Assembly (NCBI GenBank): GCA_035937595.1 | Contig: DASZHS010000049.1 | Span: 1-27,721 of the forward strand | Origin: Palsa-459 sp035937595 | GTDB taxonomy: Bacteria > Actinomycetota > Acidimicrobiia > Acidimicrobiales > RAAP-2 | Direction: 5' to 3' | Length of the DNA: 27,721 nt | The notes under the pieces: generated by a model | What the model was told of the DNA's origin: nothing | Seen by the model: the letters and a program-made list of their open reading frames with translations, nothing else | Database searches by the model: none | In this document: positions 14,791 through 22,338 of the stretch, piece by piece | Position numbering within the stretch: the first letter of the stretch is position 1 | How the letters are laid out: every line of letters begins with the position of its first letter | Made by a program: the position numbers and the translations under genes

Positions 14791-15986
14791 CGAAGCACCA
14801 CCGGGATCGATCGCGGGCCCCGGACCTGGCCGCCGGCCCAGAGCACCGGGGCGCCCTCGGCGAGGTGGAACGACGGGATGCGCGCGAGCCACTCCTCGAG
14901 CGAGACGCGAAGCTCCATGCGCGCGAGGTTCGAGCCGGCGCAGCGGTGGATGCCCGAGCCGAAGGCGACGTGACGGTTCGCCTCGCGATCGAGGACCACC
15001 TCGTTCGGCCGGTCGAAGGCGGTGGGGTCGCGGTTGGCCGCGGGGAAGCTGAGCAGCACCTTGTCGCCGGCCTGCATCGGGCAGCCCGCGACCTCGGTGT
15101 CGATGGTGACCTCGCGCGCCATCGTCACTGGGGCGTAGGCCCGAAGGAGCTCTTCGACCGCCGTGTCCATGAGGCCGGGGTCCGCCACGAGGCGGGCGCG
15201 GTCCTCGTCGTGGGTCGCGAGGTGCCACAGCGAGGCTCCGATCGCGCTCCAGGTGGTGTCGATCCCGGCGATCATCGTGAGCATCGCCATGCCGAGCACG
15301 ATCGAGTCCTCGACGGGCTCCCCGTCCACCCTCGCGGCGAGCAGTCCGCTCACGAGGTCGTCGCCGGGCTCGAGCTTGCGCTCCTGGACCTTCTGCCAGA
15401 GGAACTCGCCGATGCCGAAGTTGCCGCGCCGGCGGCGCTCCGGGTCGTCGACGAACTCCAGGGAGTCGCGGACCCAGCCGGTGAAGGTGTCCGACATCTC
15501 CTCGGGCACCCCCAGGATGTGCGCGATGACCCGGACGGGGATCTGCTGGGCGTAGTCGGCGGCGGCGTCGGCGTGGTCCGCGCCGTCGAGCTCGTCGATG
15601 AGCGTCGTGCAGACCTTCCTCGTCAGCGCCTCGTACTCCTCGACGCGGCGGTGCGAGAACCACGGCAGCAAGAGCCGGCGGGTCCAGGTGTGCAGCGGAG
15701 GGTCCGAGGTGATCGGCGGCAGGCCGTAGGGGAGGATGTCCTCTTCCTCTTCCTCGTGGACCGCGACCACGCCGACCTCGCGCGAGCTGAACGTCGTCGT
15801 GTCGTGCGCGATCGCGGTCACGTCGGCGTACCGCGTCGGCAGCCAGGCACGACCCCGTCGCGTCGTCGCCGCGACGGGGCACGACGCGCGCAGCTCGTCC
15901 CAGATCGGGAACGGATCCTCGATGTAGCCCTCGTCGAGGACGTCGAAGTCGGTGGTCCAGTCGGTGACCGGCTCGGTCCGTGGCAC
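14787..15986 (-). CDS. Cytochrome P450 (bacterial class I)
   Basis: The 399-residue enzyme has the I-helix oxygen-activation motif AGIDTTWS at 240-247 with its acid-alcohol pair, the ExxR motif E279-L-L-R282 in the K helix, and the heme loop FGSGIHRCAG at 342-351 with proximal ligand Cys349. It has no membrane anchor and so is a soluble monooxygenase fed by a ferredoxin, whose gene overlaps its stop. A run of acidic residues (EEEEED near 78-83) is unusual. The substrate cannot be read from the sequence. The GTG start has GGGAGG 6 nt upstream. It lies 88 nt behind the Gfo/Idh gene in the same direction, and palindromes in that gap suggest it also has its own control. Confidence 0.94.
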   Translation of the reverse strand: MPRTEPVTDWTTDFDVLDEGYIEDPFPIWDELRASCPVAATTRRGRAWLPTRYADVTAIAHDTTTFSSREVGVVAVHEEEEEDILPYGLPPITSDPPLHTWTRRLLLPWFSHRRVEEYEALTRKVCTTLIDELDGADHADAAADYAQQIPVRVIAHILGVPEEMSDTFTGWVRDSLEFVDDPERRRRGNFGIGEFLWQKVQERKLEPGDDLVSGLLAARVDGEPVEDSIVLGMAMLTMIAGIDTTWSAIGASLWHLATHDEDRARLVADPGLMDTAVEELLRAYAPVTMAREVTIDTEVAGCPMQAGDKVLLSFPAANRDPTAFDRPNEVVLDREANRHVAFGSGIHRCAGSNLARMELRVSLEEWLARIPSFHLAEGAPVLWAGGQVRGPRSIPVVLR

Positions 15987-16005
15987 TGTCGCCTCCCGCC
16001 CTGCG

Positions 16006-16034
16006 GCAGGCGCGCGCCTGCGCTCGCGAGCGTA
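16006..16034 (-). promoter_or_regulatory. Adjacent palindromes and -10 upstream of the P450 gene
   Basis: A perfect 16-bp palindrome GCAGGCGCGCGCCTGC (16006-16021) abuts a perfect 12-bp palindrome CGCTCGCGAGCG (16021-16032). On the minus strand TACGCT (16029-16034) is a candidate -10, which would put both palindromes at or just after the transcription start. They could be an operator or a 5' leader hairpin. Confidence 0.4.
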
Positions 16035-16074
16035 GTTCGATGCCTGTTCGCCGCGGTGGTGCGCGTCGCGCCCG

Positions 16075-17187
16075 CTACGCGAGCGAGGCGGGGTCGATCC
16101 CCACGCCGCCGCGCGCGCTGCTCGCCTGGATCGCGAGCGCGACGCGCAGCACCTCGATCGCCTCCTCGGGGCCCCAGCACGCCGGTCCGGTGCCGGTGCG
16201 CAGGAGCTGGATCCAGTGTCGACCCGACGCGACGAAGCTGCTCGCCCAGTCGTCGTCGAGGGCGTGGTACTGGCGCAGCTCGCCGTCGCGGTAGACCTCG
16301 AGGCTCGGCTGCTGCAGCCCCCGCGACGTGCACCGGTTGACCCGGGCGAACCCGCCGCGGCACGTGACCTCCCACCGCTCGTCGTTCGTGTAGAAGTCCG
16401 AGCGCAGGTACAGGTCGATCGCCACGGTCGCGTCCCACACGCCGCGCACCCCGCTCTCGTGCTCCCAGGCGACCGTGGAGGGCGCGTCGACGACGTGGCC
16501 CGGGAGCACCTCGGTGGCGCCGACCCAGGCCCGGACCTCGCGGATCGGCCCGAAGAGCCACAGCGCGGTCGAGATCTTGTGCCAGCCGTCGTCGAAGAGC
16601 AGGACGCCGCGGTCCTTCGCGGTCAGGGCGAACTGGGCGAGGTAGTTCTCCCAGGGGACCTCCCAGCCACCGCGGCCGCTCGCCACCATCTTCAGGTGGT
16701 AGCCGACGACCTCGCCGAGCTGGCCCTCGTCGAGGAGCGCCTTCAGCCGACGGAGTGGCTCGTAGAAGAGGTAGTTCTCCATCACCCGGAGGCGCACGCC
16801 CGCGTCTCGCGCGGCGGCCGCCATCGCGACGGCCTCGTCGAGGTCGAGGGCCATCGGCTTTTGGAGGTTCACGTGCCAGCCGTGGCCGACGAGCTCGGCG
16901 ACCCCACGGGCGTGCTCGGTGATGGGCAGCAGCGCCTCGACGGCGTCGACCTCGACGCCGCTCTTGGCGAGCGCGTCGATGGAGGGGAAGGTCGGCACGC
17001 CCGGCCACGCGGCACCTCGCTCGACGCGGCGCTCCTCTCGCGGGTCGACGAGGGCGACGACCTCGACGTCGGGGTGGTCCACGAACGCCCGCGCGTTGAG
17101 GTCGAAGACCCGGCCGAGACCGACGACCGCGACGCGGACCGGGCGACCCACCACGAGGCCCCCCGAGTCCCTCGCCGGTGCGGTCAC
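16075..17187 (-). CDS. Gfo/Idh/MocA family oxidoreductase
   Basis: The 370-residue protein has an N-terminal Rossmann domain: VRVAVVGLGRVFDLNARAF at about 17-35, then V-E-V-V-A-L-V-D. N-L-Q-K-P at 107-111 matches the family E-K-P motif, with Lys110 as the conserved active-site lysine (Glu replaced by Gln). The C-terminal domain contains LLFDDGWHKISTALWLFGPI, whose Asp and His fall where the family has D-x-x-x-H catalytic residues. Members oxidise or reduce sugars, inositols or related hydroxy compounds with NAD(P). The exact substrate is not evident. The GTG start overlaps the TGA of the dienelactone hydrolase gene, so the two are translationally coupled. Confidence 0.87.
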   Translation of the reverse strand: MTAPARDSGGLVVGRPVRVAVVGLGRVFDLNARAFVDHPDVEVVALVDPREERRVERGAAWPGVPTFPSIDALAKSGVEVDAVEALLPITEHARGVAELVGHGWHVNLQKPMALDLDEAVAMAAAARDAGVRLRVMENYLFYEPLRRLKALLDEGQLGEVVGYHLKMVASGRGGWEVPWENYLAQFALTAKDRGVLLFDDGWHKISTALWLFGPIREVRAWVGATEVLPGHVVDAPSTVAWEHESGVRGVWDATVAIDLYLRSDFYTNDERWEVTCRGGFARVNRCTSRGLQQPSLEVYRDGELRQYHALDDDWASSFVASGRHWIQLLRTGTGPACWGPEEAIEVLRVALAIQASSARGGVGIDPASLA

Positions 17188-17990
17188 GCGGGGAGCACGC
17201 CGAGCTTGGCCGCGAGGAACCCGAGGACCTGACCGAGGGCCGCGAGCGTGGGGGAGCCCGCACGGTCGACGAGGTCCTCGGTCAGCACCGAGTGCGCCCC
17301 TGTGCGGTGGCCGTAGGGATTGCCGGGCGACGAGTCCAGCTCGACGGCGAGGAACCCGTCGCCCAGCTCGCGGCGCAGCGTCTCGAACCGCGCGGGCTTG
17401 ACGGCGGGGTCGTTGGTGAACCGCAGGCCCAGGACCTGGGCGCCGCCGGCGACCTTCTCCTTGACGGCGGTCAGCTCGGCGGCCGAGCACCCGACGTCGG
17501 CGGCGCGGCGCGTGCCGAGCGAGAAGGGGAGCGAGGGCTGGGAGAGCACGGGGGCGACGACCGGCGCGTCGGCCATCATCGCGAGGGCGAACCCGCCGGT
17601 GAAGCACATGCCGACGACCCCGACCCCCGGCCCGCCGCACCGCTCGTGCGCGTGGCGCGCGAGGGCGCGAAGCCAGGCGACGACGGGGCTCGACCGACCG
17701 GTCGCCATGACGGTGAACTCGCGCGAGACGCACGCCCTCGCGAGCGAGCGCAGCACGTACCCGCCGGTGGGCGCCCGCCCGTCCTCGCCGAACAGGTGCG
17801 GCATGGCGACGGTCATGCCGTGCGCCAGGACCTTCCTCGCGAACCCCGCGACCTCCGGCGTGATCCCGGGGAGCTCGGAGATGACGAGGACCGCCGGCCC
17901 CGTCCCCGCCCACCACACGTCGCGGGTCGCGCCGAGGGCGTCGAACGGCTCGCGCTCGAAGCCCGCGAGCACGCCAGGTGTCGAGGTCAC
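17184..17990 (-). CDS. Dienelactone hydrolase family protein
   Basis: The 268-residue alpha/beta-hydrolase has V-V-G-M-C-F-T-G-G-F at about 125-134, in which Cys129 is the nucleophile as in dienelactone hydrolases. F-T-N-D-P (Asp194) and G-A-H (His233) complete a plausible triad. Members open lactones or hydrolyse small esters, notably in degradation of catechol-derived dienelactones. There is no signal peptide, so it is cytoplasmic. It is the first gene of a probable four-gene unit with the Gfo/Idh oxidoreductase, P450 and ferredoxin, suggesting oxidation and ring or lactone opening of a natural or aromatic compound. The GTG start is preceded by GGGAGG. It diverges from the amidotransferase gene at 18078. 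Confidence 0.86.
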   Translation of the reverse strand: MTSTPGVLAGFEREPFDALGATRDVWWAGTGPAVLVISELPGITPEVAGFARKVLAHGMTVAMPHLFGEDGRAPTGGYVLRSLARACVSREFTVMATGRSSPVVAWLRALARHAHERCGGPGVGVVGMCFTGGFALAMMADAPVVAPVLSQPSLPFSLGTRRAADVGCSAAELTAVKEKVAGGAQVLGLRFTNDPAVKPARFETLRRELGDGFLAVELDSSPGNPYGHRTGAHSVLTEDLVDRAGSPTLAALGQVLGFLAAKLGVLPA

Positions 17991-18065
17991 GTCGCCTCCC
18001 GTCGTCGACTCCGCACGGTTCTAGCCGACCGCACTCGTACCCCTGGTGCCCGTGACCACGAGCCG

Positions 18066-18071
18066 TAGGCT
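18066..18071 (+). promoter_or_regulatory. -10 hexamer TAGGCT of a leaderless start
   Basis: TAGGCT, 6 nt, then GTG at 18078. This supports GTG 18078 over the in-frame TTG one codon upstream. Confidence 0.45.
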
Positions 18072-18077
18072 TCGTTG

Positions 18078-18773
18078 GTGACCGACGTCGCGCCGCGCCG
18101 GCGAAGGGCCCTGTTCCTCCGCCACCACGGCGAGGACGACCCGGGCCTGGTCGGCGCCGCGCTCGAGCGTCGCGGGTTCGTCGTCGAGGTGGTGCTCGTC
18201 GACGACGACACGGCCCGCGTCGAGCTCGACGGGGTCGACGTGCTCGCGGTCCTCGGGTCCAAGTGGTCCGTCTACGACCACGACCAGGTGGGGGCCTGGC
18301 TCGACGTCGAGCTGGACGCGATCCGCGACGCGGACCGCCGCGGCGTGGCCGTCCTCGGCATCTGCTTCGGCGCCCAGGCGCTGTGCGTCGCCATGGGCGG
18401 TCGCGTCGAGCCGGCGCCCTCGCTCGAGCTCGGCTGGATCGCCCTCGACGGCGCACCCGCCGAGGGCGTCCCCGAGGGCCCCTGGTTCCAGTTCCACGCC
18501 GACCAGTGCCTGCCCCCGACGACCGCGTCCGTGCTCGCCCGCAACGAGGTCTGCGTCCAGGCCTTCCGGGTGGGTCGGCACCTCGGGGTCCAGTTCCACC
18601 CCGAGCTCGATGCGGACCAGCTGTCGCGGTGGTTCGCCGCGGGTGCCGACGTGGTCGCCGAGACGGCGGGCGTCCGCCCCGCCGAGCTGCTCGCGACGAC
18701 GGCGTCGCTCGAGCAGGCGGCCGCGGCGCGCGTGGACCGGCTCGTCGAGGGCTTCCTCGCCCGCGCTGCCTGA
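18078..18773 (+). CDS. Class I glutamine amidotransferase-like protein
   Basis: The 231-residue protein has the class I glutamine amidotransferase elbow V-L-G-I-C-F-G-A-Q with nucleophile Cys96, and V-Q-F-H-P-E with His174 and Glu176 completing the triad. L-G-S-K-W-S-V-Y near 59-66 lies in the region that forms the oxyanion hole in GMP-synthase-like domains. It should release ammonia from glutamine, or act on a gamma-glutamyl compound as in the gamma-glutamyl-gamma-aminobutyrate hydrolase-like relatives. It is free-standing, with no synthetase domain, so the acceptor is unknown. It is 33 nt ahead of the ABC transporter genes and may be cotranscribed with them. Confidence 0.85.
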   Translation: MTDVAPRRRRALFLRHHGEDDPGLVGAALERRGFVVEVVLVDDDTARVELDGVDVLAVLGSKWSVYDHDQVGAWLDVELDAIRDADRRGVAVLGICFGAQALCVAMGGRVEPAPSLELGWIALDGAPAEGVPEGPWFQFHADQCLPPTTASVLARNEVCVQAFRVGRHLGVQFHPELDADQLSRWFAAGADVVAETAGVRPAELLATTASLEQAAAARVDRLVEGFLARAA

Positions 18774-18805
18774 GCACCGCGGCGCGGTCTGTCACAGTGT
18801 CCGCC

Positions 18806-19651
18806 GTGCCGGCGATCGAGGTCGAGGGGCTGCGCCGCAGCTACGGGGAGCTCACCGCCGTCGACGGCGTGAGCTTCTCGATCACCGAGGGCACGTGCAC
18901 GGCGCTGCTCGGGCCGAACGGCGCGGGCAAGACGACGACCGTCGAGATCCTCGAGGGCTACCGCCGCCGCGACGCCGGTGCGGTCCGCGTGCTCGGCGAG
19001 GACCCGGTGCGGGCTGGCCGTGGCTGGCGGGAGCGGCTCGGGATCGTGCCCCAGGACTGCAGCGACCTGCTCGAGCTCACCGTCGCCGAGTGCGTCGGGT
19101 ACTTCTCGACGCTCTACCCGCGGCCGCGCGGCGCCGACGCGGTGATCGCGCTCGTCGGGCTCACCGAGAAGGCCCACGCCCGCGTGAAGACCCTCTCCGG
19201 TGGGCAGCGGCGACGGCTCGACGTGGGGCTCGGGATCGTGGGCGACCCCGACATCCTCTTCCTCGACGAGCCGACCACGGGGTTCGATCCCGAGGCGCGT
19301 CGCGCGTTCTGGCAGCTGATCGGCGTGCTCAAGTCCGAGGGGACGACGATCCTGCTCACGACGCACTACATGGAGGAGGCCGACGCCCTCGCGGACCGGG
19401 TCATCGTGGTCAACCGCGGCAGGGTCGTCGCCGACGCGCCCCCCAAGGAGCTGGGCGCGCGAGGAGACGACGAGTCGATCGTCCGATGGTTCGAGCACGG
19501 CGCGGCGATCGAGCGCACCACCTCGTCGCCCACGTCGCTCATCGTCGAGCTGTACCGCCAGCGCGGCGGGGAGCTCGACGGCCTCGAGGTGCGACGACCG
19601 TCGCTCGAGGACGTGTACCTCCGGCTCGTCGACGAGGAGCCCCCGACGTGA
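18806..19651 (+). CDS. ABC transporter ATP-binding protein (ABC-2 exporter type)
   Basis: The 281-residue ATPase has Walker A GPNGAGKTT at 36-44, a Q-loop glutamine near 83, the signature LSGGQRRR at 130-137, Walker B ILFLDEP at 150-156 and the H-loop histidine in T-T-H-Y-M-E-E at 187. The C-terminal ~60 residues ending L-E-D-V-Y-L-R-L-V are typical of drug or lipid exporters of the DrrA/NatA type. It powers the permease encoded next, whose GTG overlaps this stop by 4 nt. I chose GTG 18806; an in-frame GTG at 18797 would add three residues. CACAGT at 18793-18798 may be a weak -10. The exported substrate is unknown. Confidence 0.92.
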   Translation: MPAIEVEGLRRSYGELTAVDGVSFSITEGTCTALLGPNGAGKTTTVEILEGYRRRDAGAVRVLGEDPVRAGRGWRERLGIVPQDCSDLLELTVAECVGYFSTLYPRPRGADAVIALVGLTEKAHARVKTLSGGQRRRLDVGLGIVGDPDILFLDEPTTGFDPEARRAFWQLIGVLKSEGTTILLTTHYMEEADALADRVIVVNRGRVVADAPPKELGARGDDESIVRWFEHGAAIERTTSSPTSLIVELYRQRGGELDGLEVRRPSLEDVYLRLVDEEPPT

Positions 19652-20445
19652 GGGGCCTCCTCCGCGCGTGGTGGGCGCGGATCCGCCTCGAGGTCGTGCT
19701 GATCTTCCGCGACCGCACGACCATCACCTTCACGATCGTCCTCCCCTTCATCCTGCTGCTCACGCTCTCGTCGCTGATCCACAGCCACGGGCTCCCACAG
19801 GGTGTCTCCTTCGCCCAGTACCTGACCGCCGGCATGGTCGCCTCCGGCCTCGTCTACGGCGGGTTCCAGGGGCTGTCGACGGCGCTGCCCGACGAGCGGA
19901 CCAACGGCACGCTCAAGCGGCTCTACGGCTCGCCGATGCCCCCGTCGGCCTACTTCGCCGGGAAGGTCGGCGGCGTGCTCGTCATCTACGTGTGCCAGAT
20001 GGCGCTCATGCTCACCCTCGGCGGCGTCGCGTTCCACGTCCACCTGCCCACCGGCCAGGGCCAGCTCGTCACGTTCCTCTGGCTCAGCGCCCTCGCGCTC
20101 GTCACGTTCACCTCGCTCGGCATCGCGTTCTCGTCGCTCGCCAAGACCGGCCAGGCCGCGGCCGCGATCGCGACGCCCCTCGTCTTGTTCTTGCAGTTCT
20201 CCTCGGGCGTCTTCTTCATCTACTCCCAGGAGCCGGCGTGGATGCGCTTCATCGCCTCGCTCTTCCCGCTGCGCTGGCTCTGCCAGGGGATGCGCTCGGT
20301 GTTCCTGCCCGCGAGCTACGGCTCCCACGAGGTGGCGGGCGGGTTCCACCTGCCCCAGGTCGCCCTCGTCATGGCGGCGTGGTCGATCGGCGGGCTCATC
20401 CTGTGCCGACGCACGTTCCGCTGGCTGCCCATCGGCGAGGGCTGA
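19648..20445 (+). CDS. ABC-2 type transporter permease
   Basis: The 265-residue integral membrane protein has about six hydrophobic segments, with clear ones around I-T-F-T-I-V-L-P-F-I-L-L-L-T, G-V-L-V-I-Y-V-C-Q-M-A-L-M-L-T, L-V-T-F-T-S-L-G-I-A-F and V-A-L-V-M-A-A-W-S-I-G-G-L-I-L. Between the second and third it has E-R-T-N-G-T-L-K-R-L-Y-G-S-P, the family motif in the cytoplasmic loop that contacts the ATPase. Together with the preceding ATP-binding protein it forms a two-component exporter in the cytoplasmic membrane. GTGA start-stop overlap fixes the start. The substrate cannot be inferred from the neighbours. Confidence 0.9.
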   Translation: MRGLLRAWWARIRLEVVLIFRDRTTITFTIVLPFILLLTLSSLIHSHGLPQGVSFAQYLTAGMVASGLVYGGFQGLSTALPDERTNGTLKRLYGSPMPPSAYFAGKVGGVLVIYVCQMALMLTLGGVAFHVHLPTGQGQLVTFLWLSALALVTFTSLGIAFSSLAKTGQAAAAIATPLVLFLQFSSGVFFIYSQEPAWMRFIASLFPLRWLCQGMRSVFLPASYGSHEVAGGFHLPQVALVMAAWSIGGLILCRRTFRWLPIGEG

Positions 20446-20453
20446 GCCGCCGC

Positions 20454-20482
20454 TTGACGGGTCGGGTGCGGCGCGCCAGCCT
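20454..20482 (+). promoter_or_regulatory. Promoter TTGACG-17-CAGCCT for the PPOX gene
   Basis: TTGACG (20454-20459), a 17-nt spacer and CAGCCT (20477-20482) are followed by 6 nt and the GTG at 20489, so a leaderless message is expected. The good -35 with optimal spacing compensates for the weaker -10. Confidence 0.55.
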
Positions 20483-20488
20483 TCGGCC

Positions 20489-21031
20489 GTGCTCGAGACC
20501 GACGCCGAGCTGGTCGCGCTCGACGCGCTCCTCGAGCGGTCGTTCGCCGCGGCCGGCCCGCACCTGACCGGCATCATCGCGCCCCAGCGCCGGCTCACCG
20601 CGCGCCAGCTGGCCGCGTACCTCGTCGGCGTCCAGCACTTCGTCGTGGCCACGACGACGGCGAGCGGCGAGCCGCGCTGCTCGGCCGTCGACACGTTGTT
20701 CGTGCACGGCCGCATCTGGTTCTCGACGTCGGGGACCTCGGCCAAGGCTCGGCACCTCGAGCGGCGGCCCGCCCTGAGCGCGGCCCACGTCGTCGGTGAC
20801 GACGTCGGCATCTTCGTCCACGGCACCGCCCGCGTCGTGCGCGGCGCGACCGAGGAGGCCGCGACGCTCGCCCCGCACTGGCGCGAGGTCTACGGCGGCA
20901 CGCCCGAGGACTGGGTCGAGCAGCCCGAGGACGCGCGGTACGTCGAGATCGTCCCCGCGTCGATGTACACCTACGCGTTCGACCAGGGGCGGTTCGAGGC
21001 CCTGCTCGCGGAGCGACGCCCAGCGACCTGA
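20489..21031 (+). CDS. Pyridoxamine 5'-phosphate oxidase-fold (flavin/F420) protein
   Basis: The 180-residue protein has the split-barrel pattern of PPOX-like proteins: H-F-V-V-A-T-T-T-A-S-G-E-P-R-C-S-A-V-D as the first strands, then W-F-S-T-S-G-T-S-A-K-A-R-H-L-E-R-R-P, where the S-x-K-x-R-H-L segment binds the cofactor phosphate. The G-T-A-R-V-V-R-G strand follows. In actinobacteria such proteins bind FMN, F420 or heme; which one cannot be told here. It is probably a cytoplasmic reductase or quinone-type detoxifier. Its own promoter lies between it and the ABC permease gene, and the methyltransferase gene follows after 5 nt. Confidence 0.82.
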   Translation: MLETDAELVALDALLERSFAAAGPHLTGIIAPQRRLTARQLAAYLVGVQHFVVATTTASGEPRCSAVDTLFVHGRIWFSTSGTSAKARHLERRPALSAAHVVGDDVGIFVHGTARVVRGATEEAATLAPHWREVYGGTPEDWVEQPEDARYVEIVPASMYTYAFDQGRFEALLAERRPAT

Positions 21032-21036
21032 GCGCC

Positions 21037-22299
21037 ATGCTGCACGCGACGGTGTGGGAGGGTCCGGCGGTGGCACCCATCGAGCTCGTCCTGGGCGCGC
21101 CGGCGGCCGGCGGTGGCTTCGTCGCGCGGGGTCCCGACGGCCGCGTCGTGTTCGTCCGGCACGGGCTGCCGGGCGAGCGCGTGCTCGCCGAGATCGTGGA
21201 GGAGCACGCGACGTGGGCCCGCGCCGACGTCGTCGAGGTCCTCGAGGCGTCGCAGGACCGCGTCGCCGCCCCCTGCCCCTACGCGGGGGCGGGCCGCTGC
21301 GGGGGCTGCGACTACCAGCACGTCGCCCTCCCCGCGCAGCGCGCCCTCAAGGCCGAGCGGCTGGCCGACCAGCTGCGCGCGATCGCCGGGCTCGACGTCG
21401 CGGTGGACGTCGCCGCGGTCGGCGGCGCGGTCGGTGGCGCCGCCGGGCTCGGCACCCGCACGAGGGTGCGGTTCGCCGTCGACGCGCGGGGCCGGCTCGC
21501 CATGCGCCAGCACCACCGCCACGACCTCGTCCCCGTCGAGGCCTGCGCGCTCGGGGTCGAGGCGATCCAGGCGCTCCGGCTCGCGGCGCGGTCGTTCCCG
21601 CCCGGCGCAGAGGTCGAGGCCGCCGCCCTGGACGGCGCTCCCGAGGCGACGGTGGCCGTCAGGACGCCGCCGCCGAAGGGCGCTCGGGGCTCGGGGCACC
21701 GGACCCGGCTGCTCGACGGCCCCGGGCTCGCCGCGGTGCAGGCCACGTCGGTCGGCGGGGCACGCTTCACGGTCAGCCCCGGCGTCTTCTGGCAGGTGCA
21801 CGCCAACGGGCCACAACGACTCTGCGAGGAGGTGCTCGAGGGCCTGTCCCTCAGCGCGGGTGACCGGGTCGTCGACCTCTACTGCGGCGCCGGGCTCTTC
21901 AGCGCCGTCACGGCCCAAGCCGTCGGGCCCACGGGATGGGTCCTCGGCGTCGACGCGTCGGTGGCCGCGACCGAGGACGCCCGGCGCAACCTCGCCGATC
22001 TCCCCTGGGCGCGCGTCGTCACCGCGCGCGTCGACGGCCGGATCGTGCGCGACGAGGCCGAGGGCTGCACCCACGCAGTCCTCGACCCGCCTCGCCGAGG
22101 GGCGGACCGAGGCGCGCTCGACACGCTCGGCTCGCTCGCGTCGCTGCGGCGCGTCGTGTCGGTGTCCTGCGATCCCTCCACGTTCGCGCGCGACCTCCGC
22201 GTGCTGCTCGACGGCGGCTGGCGTCTCGCCGCGGTGCGCGCGCTCGACCTGTTCGAGATGACCGAGCACGTCGAGTGCGTCGCGGTGCTCGAGCGGTAG
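21037..22299 (+). CDS. RNA uracil-C5 methyltransferase (RlmD/TrmA family)
   Basis: The 420-residue protein begins with a TRAM-like domain (residues ~15-75). Cys80, Cys88, Cys91 and Cys170 are placed as the [4Fe-4S] ligands of RlmD-type enzymes. F-T-V-S-P-G-V-F-W-Q-V-H at 244-255 and the SAM loop VVDLYCGAGLFS at 278-289 follow. DPPRRG at 350-355 and VSCDPSTF with catalytic Cys378 complete the site, with Glu410 in T-E-H as the likely general base. It methylates C5 of a uridine in rRNA (or tRNA) using S-adenosylmethionine; target choice between U747, U1939 and tRNA U54 cannot be read. ATG at 21037 follows the PPOX stop by 5 nt. Confidence 0.93.
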   Translation: MLHATVWEGPAVAPIELVLGAPAAGGGFVARGPDGRVVFVRHGLPGERVLAEIVEEHATWARADVVEVLEASQDRVAAPCPYAGAGRCGGCDYQHVALPAQRALKAERLADQLRAIAGLDVAVDVAAVGGAVGGAAGLGTRTRVRFAVDARGRLAMRQHHRHDLVPVEACALGVEAIQALRLAARSFPPGAEVEAAALDGAPEATVAVRTPPPKGARGSGHRTRLLDGPGLAAVQATSVGGARFTVSPGVFWQVHANGPQRLCEEVLEGLSLSAGDRVVDLYCGAGLFSAVTAQAVGPTGWVLGVDASVAATEDARRNLADLPWARVVTARVDGRIVRDEAEGCTHAVLDPPRRGADRGALDTLGSLASLRRVVSVSCDPSTFARDLRVLLDGGWRLAAVRALDLFEMTEHVECVAVLER

Positions 22300-22307
22300 C
22301 CGCCTCG

Positions 22308-22334
22308 AGCGCCGCGCCGTGCTCGCGCGGCGCT
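22308..22334. terminator. Bidirectional hairpin between convergent genes
   Basis: Perfect 10-bp inverted repeat AGCGCCGCGC (22308-22317), 7-nt loop, GCGCGGCGCT (22325-22334), placed between the stops of the methyltransferase (22299) and the crotonase (22339). It could end both transcripts. Confidence 0.6.
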
Positions 22335-22338
22335 GGCC

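Noticed and set aside
19366..20826. 486-residue minus-strand frame opposite the ABC transporter and PPOX genes
   Set aside because: Antisense shadow with Arg/Ala/Glu-rich composition and no domain; the plus-strand genes have complete motifs.
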